From DP-19 sp036496285 (GTDB taxonomy: Bacteria; Desulfobacterota; Binatia; UTPRO1), in assembly GCA_036496285.1 (NCBI GenBank), contig DASXLI010000029.1, forward strand, positions 1 through 64,000: a DNA stretch of 64,000 bases. The letters run 5' to 3'. This document shows, in pieces, positions 1-8,382 of this stretch (the first letter of the stretch is position 1; the number at the start of each line of letters is the position of its first letter). Under the pieces are notes generated by a model that saw only the letters and a program-made list of their open reading frames with translations, was not told the DNA's origin and did not search any database. The position numbers and the translations under genes were made by a program.

Positions 1-506
1 CCGAGACGGTTGGAGAGGCGGCGGACGTGGGTGTCCACCATGATCGCCGGGATGCCGTAGGCCGTCCCGAGCACGACGTTGGCCGTCTTCCGTCCGACCC
101 CGCCGAGCGCGACGAGCCGGTCCATGTCGCGCGGCACCTCGCCACCCTGCGCCGCGATCGCCGCCGCGACCGTCCGCAGCGACTTCGCCTTCTGCCGGAA
201 GAAGCCGGTCGAGCGGATGAGGGCCTCGAGCTCCGGTGTCGCGGCGTCGGCGAGCGCCGCCGGCGTCGGGTAGCGGACGAAGAGCGCCGGCGTGACCATG
301 TTGACGCGCTCATCGGTACACTGCGCCGAGAGGATGGTCGCGACCAAGAGCTGCCACGCGTCGTCGTGGCGGAGCGCGCAGCGCGCGTCCGGATAGGCGT
401 CCGCCAGGACACGGGCGATGCGTCGGGCGCGCGCCTGCCGGTCCGCGGCCGTCTCACGCTCGCGCGGCTTGCGAGCGCGCGCCGCCGGTGGGCGCTTGGC
501 GGTCAC
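1..506 (-). CDS. nth: Endonuclease III, 3' end outside window
   Basis: Base-excision repair glycosylase/AP lyase that removes oxidised pyrimidines. The reverse strand reads a continuous frame with the family blocks LLVATILSAQCTDERVN, then ALFVRYPTP, then the helix-hairpin-helix and catalytic region GGVGRKTANVVLGTAYG followed by VDTHVRRLSNRLG, where the Asp of VDTHV is the catalytic residue and the Lys of GRKTAN the lyase nucleophile. The [4Fe-4S] cysteine cluster would lie beyond the window edge, so the C-terminus is missing here. The start chosen is the GTG at 504-506, after which comes a basic, Ala/Pro-rich leader. It begins 27 bases after the glpD stop on the same strand, so it is probably co-transcribed with glpD. 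Confidence 0.93.
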   Translation of the reverse strand, partial: MTAKRPPAARARKPRERETAADRQARARRIARVLADAYPDARCALRHDDAWQLLVATILSAQCTDERVNMVTPALFVRYPTPAALADAATPELEALIRSTGFFRQKAKSLRTVAAAIAAQGGEVPRDMDRLVALGGVGRKTANVVLGTAYGIPAIMVDTHVRRLSNRL

Positions 507-533
507 GGGAGCGCCACGAGCGCGAGGCAGGGA

Positions 534-2264
534 TCAGGCGCGCAGGCGCCGGGCGACATCGGCCTCGTCGTCGTGGCGCCGGCGCTGCGCGTGCTCGCGC
601 TCGACGCCGTCGCGGTAGCGCGCATAGGCCTCGACGGTCTGGGCGGTCGTCCAGCCGAGCACCGCGCCCATCATGGCGGCGACGTCCTCACCCGCGCCGA
701 CACCGCCGTCGGCGGTGCGGAACGAGATCGGTACGCGGCGGCGCAGCACGTCGTCGATGGTGGCCGCCATCTCGTCGGCGGCGGCGCGTGCCACCTCGCT
801 CCGGCAGTAGGGCAGGCTCGCGACGAGGCGTCGTCCCGACTCGGGATCGGTGGCCGCGGCATCGAGCATCGCCGGGGCGCCGATGCCGTAACGGTTGAGG
901 AAGTGCCGCGCCATCCGGTCGTCGATGCCGGCGGGCAGGCTCGCGCGGACGCGCTTGGCGAAGCCGCGGAAGCCGCCGCCGTCGCTCGGCAGGTCGGCGC
1001 CGGGCAGCGGCACCGAGCCCGTCCGGCACGGCTCGAACTGCCGCTTCGGATCGAGCGCGCGCAGACGCTCGATCACCCGGTCGACCACGCGCTCGGACAC
1101 CCGGCGATACGTCGTGAGCTTGCCGCCGCCGAGCGAGAGCAGCCCGGAGGGACTCTCGAACATCGCCTCCTCGCGCGAGGTGTCGGAGGGGCGGCCGCCG
1201 TCCGGCGGCTTCACCAGCGGGCGGAGGCCCGCATAGGCGCCGACAACGTCGTCCTCGCCGAGCGCCGCGTCGGGGAAGTAGCGGTTCACCGCCTCGAGCA
1301 GGTAGCGCACGTCGTCGGCGTCGGCCGTCACCGCGGCGGGATCGCCGTCGTAGTCGGTGTCGGTCGTGCCGACCAGCGTCTGGTCCTCCCATGGGATCGC
1401 GAACATGACGCGTCCGTCGCGTGGGGCACGCAGCACGATCGCGTTCTCGTTGCCGATCCGGTTGCGCGGCACGATGATGTGTACGCCCCTGGTGAGCCGG
1501 AGCACGTCCGTCACGCCGGGCTCGTCGAGCCGGCGGAGCCGGTCGAGCCAGGGACCGGTCGCGTTCACGACCTGCCGCGCCCGGATCGTGATGGTGCCGC
1601 CATGCAGGCGGTCTTCCACCCGCGCGCCGGCGAGCCGCGCGCCGTCGCGCAGCAGCTCGACGACGCCGAGGTAGTTGCACACGACCGCGCCGGCCGCGAC
1701 CGCCGCGAGCATCGTCTCCAGCGTGAGGCGGGCATCGTCGGTCCAGCAGTCGTAGTAGTGCAGCGCCCCGTGCAGGCCCTCCGAGCGCAGGCGCGGCTCG
1801 TGCCGCAGCGTCGCGCCCCGGCCCCACGAGCGGTGGCGCGCGATGTTGCGGAACACGGAAAGGCCGTCGTAGACCCACAGGCCTGCGGTGAGGCGCATGC
1901 GCCCGACGGGGTCGCCGCGGAAGACCGGGAACACGAACGGCATCGGGTGCACGAGGTGCGGCGCCAGGTGGCGGCGCAAGCGGTCGCGCTCGCGGCTCGC
2001 CTCGAGCACGAGCGCGAACTCGTAGTTCTCGAGGTAGCGCAGGCCGCCGTGGATCAGCTTCGACGACTTGCTGCTGGTGCCACTCGCGAAGTCGCCCTGC
2101 TCCACCACCGCAACCGAGAGCCCGCGCATGGCCGCATCGCGGGCGATGCCGGCACCGTTGATGCCGCCGCCGATGACGAGGAGGTCGAAGGTGGGAGTCG
2201 CCAGCGCATGCGCGATCGACGCGCGGCGCGCGCGGAGGGCGCCCTCGCTCATAGGGACGCGCAT
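534..2264 (-). CDS. glpD: FAD-dependent glycerol-3-phosphate dehydrogenase
   Basis: Membrane-associated flavoenzyme oxidising glycerol 3-phosphate to dihydroxyacetone phosphate and feeding electrons to quinone. The N-terminal Rossmann motif LLVIGGGINGAGIARDAAMRG near residues 25-50, the downstream GTSSKSSKLIHGGLRYLE block, and PWEDQTLVGTTDTDYDG are diagnostic of the GlpD/GlpA family. The C-terminal DAO_C region follows. Length (about 572-576 residues) is normal for GlpD. Two in-frame ATGs compete, at 2264 and 2252; neither has a strong ribosome site, so the N-terminus is uncertain by four residues. Glycerol kinase, the preceding enzyme of the pathway, is in the same window but some 52 kb away; a glycerate kinase gene lies directly upstream. 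Confidence 0.95.
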   Translation of the reverse strand: MRVPMSEGALRARRASIAHALATPTFDLLVIGGGINGAGIARDAAMRGLSVAVVEQGDFASGTSSKSSKLIHGGLRYLENYEFALVLEASRERDRLRRHLAPHLVHPMPFVFPVFRGDPVGRMRLTAGLWVYDGLSVFRNIARHRSWGRGATLRHEPRLRSEGLHGALHYYDCWTDDARLTLETMLAAVAAGAVVCNYLGVVELLRDGARLAGARVEDRLHGGTITIRARQVVNATGPWLDRLRRLDEPGVTDVLRLTRGVHIIVPRNRIGNENAIVLRAPRDGRVMFAIPWEDQTLVGTTDTDYDGDPAAVTADADDVRYLLEAVNRYFPDAALGEDDVVGAYAGLRPLVKPPDGGRPSDTSREEAMFESPSGLLSLGGGKLTTYRRVSERVVDRVIERLRALDPKRQFEPCRTGSVPLPGADLPSDGGGFRGFAKRVRASLPAGIDDRMARHFLNRYGIGAPAMLDAAATDPESGRRLVASLPYCRSEVARAAADEMAATIDDVLRRRVPISFRTADGGVGAGEDVAAMMGAVLGWTTAQTVEAYARYRDGVEREHAQRRRHDDEADVARRLRA

Positions 2265-2334
2265 GCTACCACAGCCCCGGCGCCGCCTGCCACCGGCGAA
2301 CGCCGGCATCCCACGGCGCGCGCACCGCGCACGC

Positions 2335-3672
2335 TCAGGAGCGCGCCACCAGAGCGAGCGCGATATCGGCGACGTTCGTGCCCGTCGGCCCCGGCCGATG
2401 GAGGGCGCCGATCGCCTCGAGCAGCGGGTACACGTCGTGGCGGGCGAGCGTGTCCGCGAGCGGCCAGCCGGCGCGCGTCGCCCGCGCGACGGTCGTGCCG
2501 TCGACGAACGCGCCCGCGGCGTCCGTCGGACCGTCGATGCCGTCGGTGCCGGCGCAAAGGAGCGCCCAGCCGGGCTCGCCCGCCAGGAGCCGGGCGACCT
2601 CGAGCGCGAGCTCCTGGCTCCGTCCACCGCGCCCGAAGTGCCCGCCGGGCGCGAGGCGCGGCGTCGTCTCGCCGCCCGCGGCGAGCACGGCGGTCGTGCC
2701 GCGGCGCACGCGACGATGAAGCGCGCGGATCGCGGCCGCGAGCCGGCGCGCCGCGGCCGCCGGCTCGCCGATTAGCGGGCGCCGCAGGCGGCTCCTCGTG
2801 CCGTGTCCGCGCGCCCGCGCCGCCCGGACCACGGCGGCGCACGCGGTGGCGTTGCCGCCGAGCAGCACGGTCGGGATGCCGCCGCGCGCCCGGGGCTTCG
2901 GCGTCTCGGCAACGCGGCCGGCGAGGCCGCGGCGTAGATGGCGCCGTACCCGCGGCGGCAGGCGCGACTCGATGTCGTACGCCCGGACGACACGCACGGC
3001 GTCAGCGAACGTCGTCGGATCGGGCAGGGTCGGCCCGGAGCCGATGACCGCGAGGTCGTCGCCGGGCACGTCCGAGAGCACGAGCGTGACGGCACGCCGG
3101 CCGCGCAGGCGGACGCCGAGCCTGCCGCCCGTCACGGCGGAGAGGTGCGCGCGCACCGCGTTCATCTCGGCGATGCGCGCCCCGCTCCGCAGGAGGAGCG
3201 CGCCGGTACGCGTCAGATCCCCGAGCGTCAGCCCGGGCGCCGGCGCGACGAGCAGGCTCGACGCGCCGCCCGTGAGCACGACGCACACGGGGTCACGCGG
3301 ATGGCGGCGCAGGAGACCGAGGAGCGCGCGCGTCGCGGCAAGGCCGCGACGATCGGGCACGGGATGCCGGGCGAGACGGACGCGGACGCGCCGCAGCGCG
3401 CACCCATAGCCGGGCGGCACGATCACGAGCCCGCCGCCGACCGCCGTCTCGCGCTCGAGCGCTGCCGCGATGCGGGCCGCGCCCTTCCCCGCCCCGACGA
3501 CGAGCACGGGCGCGCCGCCGTCGAGCACGGACGCGAGCAGCACAGCATGCGACGACCGCGCCGCCCGCAGCAGCGTGCGCGGCTCGAGCGCCGCGATCGC
3601 GGCGTCGTAGAGCGCGCCCAGGGTCGCGCGCGCGCCGCGCGGGCCCGCGGCCCTACCGCGCGGGGGCCTCAC
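2335..3672 (-). CDS. Glycerate 2-kinase, DUF4147/MOFRL family
   Basis: Predicted to phosphorylate D-glycerate to 2-phosphoglycerate (GckA/TtuD type). The N-terminal DUF4147 domain is seen in LVVGAGKGAARIA (about residues 57-69), VVLTGGASSLL and LVLSDVPGDDLAVIGSGPTLPD; the C-terminal MOFRL domain is seen in GRGGRSQELALEVA, AGTDGIDGPTDAAGAFVD and the terminal GPTGTNVADIALAL. Length of 445 residues fits the family. Start is a GTG at 3672, only 38 bases from the divergent ATG at 3711. The gene precedes glpD on the same strand by about 70 bases, which suggests a small glycerol/glycerate carbon-entry unit. The Arg/Ala-rich N-terminal 15 residues may not all be translated. Confidence 0.9.
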   Translation of the reverse strand: MRPPRGRAAGPRGARATLGALYDAAIAALEPRTLLRAARSSHAVLLASVLDGGAPVLVVGAGKGAARIAAALERETAVGGGLVIVPPGYGCALRRVRVRLARHPVPDRRGLAATRALLGLLRRHPRDPVCVVLTGGASSLLVAPAPGLTLGDLTRTGALLLRSGARIAEMNAVRAHLSAVTGGRLGVRLRGRRAVTLVLSDVPGDDLAVIGSGPTLPDPTTFADAVRVVRAYDIESRLPPRVRRHLRRGLAGRVAETPKPRARGGIPTVLLGGNATACAAVVRAARARGHGTRSRLRRPLIGEPAAAARRLAAAIRALHRRVRRGTTAVLAAGGETTPRLAPGGHFGRGGRSQELALEVARLLAGEPGWALLCAGTDGIDGPTDAAGAFVDGTTVARATRAGWPLADTLARHDVYPLLEAIGALHRPGPTGTNVADIALALVARS

Positions 3673-3710
3673 CTTGCCTGCCGGTGGCGCATTTTGTACA
3701 GGCCACCGTC

Positions 3711-4244
3711 ATGGCGCACGAGCCCCAGATCGACACCATGCCCGAGAGCTTCTCCCCCGTATGGCGTCGGGTGATGAGCGAGCCACGCCATTTCTTCGAG
3801 GACATGCCGGTCACGGGCGGCCTGCAGAACCCGCTGCTCTTCCTGCTGATCTGCCTCGGCATCAGCGCCGTCGGCTTCCTCCTGATCGGCCCGCGCGCGC
3901 TCACCCTCTGGGTGATCGTGATCGGCGTGGTGCGCGCGTTCCTGGGCGCGCTCGTGCTGATGGTGGTCGCGCAGCAGGTGTTCCACGGCAGCGGTGACTA
4001 CGAGGGTACCTTCCGCGTCATCGCCTACGGCAGCGCGCCGGCGGCGCTGATCTGGCTGCCGCTCATCCGGCCGCTGGTCGTGCTGTACGCGCTCTTCCTG
4101 ATCGTCGTCGGCCTCGAGCGGGTGCACGGCTTCGACGCGACCAAGGCGGTGCTGACGATCCTGCTGAGCGCGATCGTACTGATCGCCGTGATGTGGGTGC
4201 TCGGCTGGGGGCACATGTGGGTGCCGCCGCCGCGTCCCGCCTGA
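3711..4244 (+). CDS. Yip1-domain integral membrane protein
   Basis: A 177-residue protein with a soluble N-terminus of about 40 residues (ending in VMSEPRHFFEDMPVTGGL) followed by about five hydrophobic segments: LLFLLICLGISAVGFLLIG, LWVIVIGVVRAFLGALVLMV, IAYGSAPAALIWLPLI, VVLYALFLIVVGLERV and AVLTILLSAIVLIAVMWVL. The layout F(F)xxMPxxGG followed by a five-helix YIP1 domain is common in bacterial Yip1 proteins. Function in bacteria is unknown. A GTG at 3684 would add nine residues; I prefer the ATG at 3711. It converges on the DksA-like gene with a 16-base gap. Confidence 0.8.
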   Translation: MAHEPQIDTMPESFSPVWRRVMSEPRHFFEDMPVTGGLQNPLLFLLICLGISAVGFLLIGPRALTLWVIVIGVVRAFLGALVLMVVAQQVFHGSGDYEGTFRVIAYGSAPAALIWLPLIRPLVVLYALFLIVVGLERVHGFDATKAVLTILLSAIVLIAVMWVLGWGHMWVPPPRPA

Positions 4245-4260
4245 GGGCGACGCCCGCCGC

Positions 4261-4686
4261 TCAGTGCGTGTCTTCGTCGAGATCGGTCGCGCCGAGCCGG
4301 CGATAGGCGCGATCGTCCTCGCCCCGACGGTTCTGCTTGGCCTCGATCTCACGGTCGGCCTGGCACTGCACGCAGAGACGCGTGAACGGCATGGCCTGCA
4401 GCCGGCCCTCGGCGATCTCCGCCTCGCAGCTCTCGCACATGCCGTACGAGCCTTCCTCGATACGCTCGAGGGCATCCTCGATCGCCTGCAGCTTGCCGCG
4501 GTCGCGATCGGTGAGAATGAAGTTGATCTCGCGATCGCGCGCCTCGCTCGCCAGGTCGTAGGTGTCCATGCCTTCGTCCTTGGACGCCTCGCGGCCCTGC
4601 TTCAGGTCTTGCTGGATCTCGGCGAGGAGCTGCTTCTTCATCTCCAGCAGCGTCTCGCGCGCAGTCTTTAGAAATGCTTTCCGCAT
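4261..4686 (-). CDS. DksA/TraR-type C4 zinc-finger protein
   Basis: A 141-residue DksA/TraR family protein. An N-terminal coiled-coil helix pair (MRKAFLKTARETLLEMKKQL, then GKLQAIEDALERIEEGSYG) leads to a C4 zinc finger with CESC near residue 90 and CVQC 17 residues later, the spacing usual for the family. Members bind the RNA polymerase secondary channel; whether this one acts with ppGpp cannot be read from sequence. In the coiled-coil tip the family Asp/Ala region is replaced by MDTYDLASEARDREINFI, common to the shorter DksA-like proteins found in deltaproteobacteria. ATG at 4686 is chosen because GAGG lies six bases upstream; a GTG two codons earlier is also open. Confidence 0.9.
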   Translation of the reverse strand: MRKAFLKTARETLLEMKKQLLAEIQQDLKQGREASKDEGMDTYDLASEARDREINFILTDRDRGKLQAIEDALERIEEGSYGMCESCEAEIAEGRLQAMPFTRLCVQCQADREIEAKQNRRGEDDRAYRRLGATDLDEDTH

Positions 4687-4860
4687 CGGCACCCTCGGGG
4701 GAGGCTGATCCTAAGGACTCGCCTACACCGTGTCAATCGTACTCCCGCAACGCCCCCGTAACACCCGGCGTCCGCGATCGGGCGCCGCCCCACCTGCGTG
4801 GAGCGTACTGCCGAAGGATGGAGTGAGACAATCCATGTAATCAACGGGCTAGTGGCCGCG

Positions 4861-4892
4861 CGAGTCGTTCGCGACCTCCCGCGAACGACTCG
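4861..4892. terminator. 13-bp perfect inverted repeat after tmk
   Basis: CGAGTCGTTCGCG at 4861-4873 is exactly repeated in reverse complement at 4880-4892 with a six-base loop. It begins immediately after the tmk stop codon on the reverse strand, so it probably forms the 3' hairpin of the ftsK-to-tmk unit. No T-run follows on either strand, so an intrinsic terminator is not proven; it may act as an RNA 3'-end stabiliser. Confidence 0.6.
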
Positions 4893-5576
4893 TCAGGCCA
4901 GGATCGGCTCCACCACGGCCCATACGCGGCGCTCGATCTCGTCGACCGTGAGCAGTCGTCCGGCCTCGACGCACTCGACCCGGTGCCAGTGCTCGCTCGT
5001 ATCGAGCCTGAGGAGCTCGAGGTATGCCGCCTCCGCCGCACGCAGGTGTTCGCGGTCGTCCTCGTGGATGTCCCGCGCCTTTCCGGCGAGATAGGCGCGC
5101 TCGTTCTTCCGTGCGACGAGCTCGTACCCGACGTCGGCCGGCACGTGCAGCAGGATGGTCGCGTCCGGTTTCGGAAGCGCGAGGACCCCGTACTCGAAGG
5201 CGTTCAGCCAGGCGAGGAAACGGGCTCGTTCGGCAGGATCGGCGATTTTTGCCATCTGGTGGCCCTTGCTCGCGGAGACCCAGCGGTTCGAGATGACGAC
5301 GGCGCCGCGCGCCAGCGCCGCGCGGATGTCGAACGAGGCGTCGAAACGATCGAGCGCGTAGAACGTCGAGGCGGCATACGCGTCGACAGCGCCGAGCGGA
5401 CCGTACTCGCCACGGAGGTAACGCTCCGCGAAGACCGCCGCCGGCTCGCCATAGCGCGGAAAGTCGACCAGCAGCACGTCACGGCCGGCGGCGGCGAGCC
5501 GGTCGCGGAGCCGTGTCGTCTGGGTCGCCTTCCCCGAGCCGTCCGTGCCGTCGATGACGACGAAGGTGCCGCTCAC
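4893..5576 (-). CDS. tmk: Thymidylate kinase
   Basis: Phosphorylates dTMP to dTDP, the last dedicated step of the dTMP operon. The P-loop is GTDGSGKATQ at residues 10-19, the DRF-type motif appears as YALDRFDAS near residue 75, and the substrate-binding block is ISNRWVSASKGHQMAK. The Gly-Thr-Asp-Gly-Ser P-loop with KATQ and the longer N-terminal half differ from the E. coli type and match a branch seen in some bacteria and archaea. Start is a GTG overlapping the folA stop (GTGA, four bases), indicating translational coupling. The gene is last in its unit and is followed at once by a 13-bp hairpin. Confidence 0.93.
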   Translation of the reverse strand: MSGTFVVIDGTDGSGKATQTTRLRDRLAAAGRDVLLVDFPRYGEPAAVFAERYLRGEYGPLGAVDAYAASTFYALDRFDASFDIRAALARGAVVISNRWVSASKGHQMAKIADPAERARFLAWLNAFEYGVLALPKPDATILLHVPADVGYELVARKNERAYLAGKARDIHEDDREHLRAAEAAYLELLRLDTSEHWHRVECVEAGRLLTVDEIERRVWAVVEPILA

Positions 5577-6043
5577 GTGCGCGCGTAGGTGACGAACGAG
5601 AACCCCTCATGGTCCTCGCGCCACGTCTCCCGCCAGACCGCCGGATCAATGGGCGGAAAGAAGGTGTCGCCGGCGACCTCACGGTCGACGTGCGTGACGT
5701 CGAGCACGTCGGCGCGTCCGATCGCCTCGGCATAGATCGCGCCCCCGCCGTTTATCACGACCTCCTCCGACGTGTGCGCCGCGAGCGCATCCGCGAGCGA
5801 GGTCGCCCGCTCGACACCCGCCGGCAGTGGAAAGCCCGCGTTCCGGGTCACGACCACGTTGGTCCGGCCCGGAAGCGGGCGGAACCTCTCGGGGATCGAC
5901 TCCCATGTCTTTCGGCCCATGACGACGACCTTGCCCATCGTGATGGCGCGATAGCGCCGCAAGTCCTCCGGAATCTTCCATGGCACGGCGCCGTCCTTGC
6001 CGATGCAGCCGTTCCGCGCGATCGCTGCGACGAGCGTGATCAT
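5573..6043 (-). CDS. folA: Dihydrofolate reductase
   Basis: NADPH-dependent reduction of dihydrofolate, regenerating the cofactor consumed by thymidylate synthase next door. The 156-residue protein carries the classical blocks: MITLVAAIARNGCIGKDGAVPWKIPEDL (with the catalytic acidic residue in PEDL), the NADPH-binding VVVMGRKTWESIP, and EEVVINGGGAIYAEAI. Typical length. The start ATG at 6043 is ten bases past the thyA stop and the stop overlaps tmk by four bases, so thyA-folA-tmk behave as a coupled block. Confidence 0.96.
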   Translation of the reverse strand: MITLVAAIARNGCIGKDGAVPWKIPEDLRRYRAITMGKVVVMGRKTWESIPERFRPLPGRTNVVVTRNAGFPLPAGVERATSLADALAAHTSEEVVINGGGAIYAEAIGRADVLDVTHVDREVAGDTFFPPIDPAVWRETWREDHEGFSFVTYART

Positions 6044-6053
6044 GGCACCCGGA

Positions 6054-6926
6054 TCAGACCGCGATCGGAAACTCGATCTTGGGATAGCTCTCGTAGCCTT
6101 CGACCTTGCTGTCGCCCGCCGTCCAATCCCAGAGCGACGTGAACGGGTGCGTCACCACGCGGGGCAGTGGATAGCGCTCGGGGTCGCGGGTCAGCTGCTC
6201 GCGAATGCCCTCGACCTGGTTCTCGTAGAGGTGCGTATCGGCGAGAAAGCCGACGAGCTTCCCTTCGCGGAGCCCGGCGCCCTTGGCGATGAGATGCAGG
6301 AGGAGGCCGTAGCTCGCGATGTTGAACGGCAGCCCCACCGGCACGTCGACCGAGCGCTGGTTCCAGAGAAGGTTCAAGCGGCCGTCGATCACCGTCACCT
6401 GGAACCCCCAGTGACAAGGTGGGAGACCCTGCTCGCCGAGCTGGGTCGGATTCCACGCGCTCACGATCATGCGCCGGTCGTTCGGATCGACCCGCAGCGT
6501 CTCCACGACCCGCCTCAGCTGGTCGACGCCGCGTCCCGTGTAGTCGGTTGCGTGATCGACGTAGGCCGCGCCGAAGTGGCGCCACTGGAAGCCGTAGATC
6601 GGACCGAGGTCGCGCTCCGCCGTCATGCGCCGCGTGGCCTCGGCATCGTGCCCGTAGGGCGCCTTTCGTGGATTGGCCCACTCGTCCCAGATGTGGTTGT
6701 CGCGCTCCTGGAGCCAGCGCTTGTCGGTGAGACCCTTCACGAAGAACTCGAGCTCGGTCGCGACCAGGCGAAACGGCGTGCGCTTGGTCGTGAGCAGCGG
6801 GAAACCGTTCGCCATGTCGTGCTCGAACATCGCCCCCGCGATCGCGATCGTGTCGACCCCGGTGCGGTTCTGCTTCCGCACGCCCTCAGCGAGGATGCGG
6901 CGGGCGATGTCGAGGTAGGCCTTCAT
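6054..6926 (-). CDS. thyA: Thymidylate synthase
   Basis: Methylates dUMP to dTMP using methylene-tetrahydrofolate. Begins MKAYLDIARRIL and has every family signature: RTGVDT near residue 21, GPIYGFQWRHFGA near 108, the RRMIVSAWNP block near 151, the active-site PPCHW with Cys about residue 171, and LPFNIASYGLLLHLIA. At about 290 residues it is slightly longer than E. coli ThyA (264), as for many bacterial enzymes with an extra small-domain loop. ATG at 6926 is 14 bases after the dut stop. No ThyX was seen in the window, so this is the local dTMP source. Confidence 0.97.
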   Translation of the reverse strand: MKAYLDIARRILAEGVRKQNRTGVDTIAIAGAMFEHDMANGFPLLTTKRTPFRLVATELEFFVKGLTDKRWLQERDNHIWDEWANPRKAPYGHDAEATRRMTAERDLGPIYGFQWRHFGAAYVDHATDYTGRGVDQLRRVVETLRVDPNDRRMIVSAWNPTQLGEQGLPPCHWGFQVTVIDGRLNLLWNQRSVDVPVGLPFNIASYGLLLHLIAKGAGLREGKLVGFLADTHLYENQVEGIREQLTRDPERYPLPRVVTHPFTSLWDWTAGDSKVEGYESYPKIEFPIAV

Positions 6927-6940
6927 CGTAGCCGGGCCGC

Positions 6941-7372
6941 TCAGTGACCGGTCGAGCCGAAGCCGCCGCGGTCGGCGCCGTCGGCGTCGGCGACCACCCA
7001 CGTGACGCGCGGCCGGGCGAGGACGATGCCCTGGGCGATCCGCGTGCCGGCCGCGAGCCGCACCTCCTCGTCGCGCGGGTTCCAGACCGAGAGCAGGATC
7101 TCGTCCTCCGGACCGCAGTAGTCGGCGTCGATGACGCCGACGCCGTTCGCGAGCAGGAGGCCGTGCTTCGCGAACAGCGACGAGCGCGCGTAGATATGGA
7201 GGACGTGGTCGGGTGGCAAGCCGATGCCGAGACCGGTGCGGAGGAGCCCATGCGATCGCGCCGGGACGATGCTGTCCTCGAGGACGGCGAGGTCGAACGC
7301 CGCGGCACCGGGCGTCTTGTACTCCGGGAGCTGCGCGCGCGGGTCGCGCTTGGTGATGCGAACGGTGACCAT
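6941..7372 (-). CDS. dut: dUTP diphosphatase (dUTPase)
   Basis: Hydrolyses dUTP to dUMP, supplying thyA and keeping uracil out of DNA. All five trimeric dUTPase motifs are readable: AAFDL, YARSSLFAKHG, GVGVIDADYCGPEDE, RIAQGIV and the C-terminal arm RGGFGSTGH. Length of 143 residues is standard. The ATG at 7372 (MVTVRITKRD) is the right start; a longer upstream extension in the same frame has no family resemblance. It lies 29 bases downstream of the tandem deaminase and 14 upstream of thyA. Confidence 0.96.
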   Translation of the reverse strand: MVTVRITKRDPRAQLPEYKTPGAAAFDLAVLEDSIVPARSHGLLRTGLGIGLPPDHVLHIYARSSLFAKHGLLLANGVGVIDADYCGPEDEILLSVWNPRDEEVRLAAGTRIAQGIVLARPRVTWVVADADGADRGGFGSTGH

Positions 7373-7401
7373 CTTCGGACCGGCCCTCAAGCCTCGATCT
7401 G

Positions 7402-8382
7402 TCAGAGGCCGCGGGCCGTGGTCAAGGACCGCGGGGGCGCGCGATGCCACCACACCACGCGCTTCCCGGCCTTGCGGAGGAGCTCGAGCCCCATTTCATC
7501 GCCGCGCACGTTCGGCTGCCGGCAGTACACCGTGGCGACACCGCTGTTGATCGCGCGCTTGGCGCACATCACGCACGGGGTGTGGGTGATGAACATCGTC
7601 TTGTCCTTCTCGATCGCGCCCGCCTTGAGGAGCGCGTTCTCCTCGGCGTGCACGTAGCCGCTCCGGTCGGACGGAATGAACGCGCGATCGCTGATGCCGG
7701 CGGCGCCGCCGTTGTAGCCGACGCCGAGCACGCGCTCGAGGTCGGCGGAGACGACCACGCAGCCGACCTTCTGCACGCCGTCGGTCGAGCGCAACGCCAG
7801 CGCCTCGGCGAAGCGCTGGTACGCGTCGGGCAGGGTCAGCCGCGACGGCAAGCGCGGCGGCATCGCCGGCGTACCCGCGCGCGGCCGCCACGGCGGATAT
7901 TGCAGCACCGTCTTGCCGGCGCGCCGCAGCAGCTCGACACCTTCGGTCGGATGCGGCCCGCGATGCCGGTAGTAGACGTGGCTCACGCCGCTGTTGATCG
8001 CGCGCACCGCGCACAGGTAGCAGGGCGCGCGGGTCACGAACATGAGCTTGTCCTTCTCGACCGCGCCGGCGATGAGGAGCGCATGCTCCTCCGCGTGCAG
8101 GTGGCTGCTGCGCCCCCGCCCGCGGCCCTCGATCGTCGTGACCGCGCCGCCCGAGAAGCCGGCGCCGAGCACGCGCTCGAGGTTGAAGCTCACCAGCACG
8201 CAGCCGGCGCGGTCCGTCGTCTCCGGCGAGCAACGCGCCAGCGCTTCGGCGAAGCGCAGATAGGACTCGAAGAGCGGCACGCGATCTTGCAACGTGCCAC
8301 GGTTCAACGGGTGCGTGTTCTCGGGACGGCCGTCCTTCACCCGCGCGCGCCGGGCGCGCGCCGCCGGAGCGCCGCGGCTCAC
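7402..8382 (-). CDS. Tandem two-domain cytidine/deoxycytidylate deaminase
   Basis: A 326-residue protein with two successive zinc deaminase domains. Domain 1 (about 35-160) has HAEE at 96-99 and PCYLC at 120-124; domain 2 (about 180-315) has HAEE at 245-248 and PCVMC at 269-273. In both, His plus two Cys bind zinc and Glu is the proton shuttle, so both look active. Paired blocks FAEALARCS/FAEALALRS, ERVLGAGFSGG/ERVLGVGYNGG and AINSGVSHVYYR/AINSGVATVYCR show an internal duplication. Only domain 2 keeps the YNG element. The place beside dut-thyA-folA-tmk points to dCMP-to-dUMP conversion, but CMP/cytidine-type substrates cannot be excluded. GTG start overlaps the yajQ stop by four bases. Confidence 0.88.
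   Translation of the reverse strand: MSRGAPAARARRARVKDGRPENTHPLNRGTLQDRVPLFESYLRFAEALARCSPETTDRAGCVLVSFNLERVLGAGFSGGAVTTIEGRGRGRSSHLHAEEHALLIAGAVEKDKLMFVTRAPCYLCAVRAINSGVSHVYYRHRGPHPTEGVELLRRAGKTVLQYPPWRPRAGTPAMPPRLPSRLTLPDAYQRFAEALALRSTDGVQKVGCVVVSADLERVLGVGYNGGAAGISDRAFIPSDRSGYVHAEENALLKAGAIEKDKTMFITHTPCVMCAKRAINSGVATVYCRQPNVRGDEMGLELLRKAGKRVVWWHRAPPRSLTTARGL

Noticed and set aside
27..3047. Uninterrupted 1006-codon frame on the + strand
   Set aside because: It is antisense to nth, glpD and the glycerate kinase, has Arg/Ala/Gly-rich composition with no family motifs, and arises from high GC with few stop codons.
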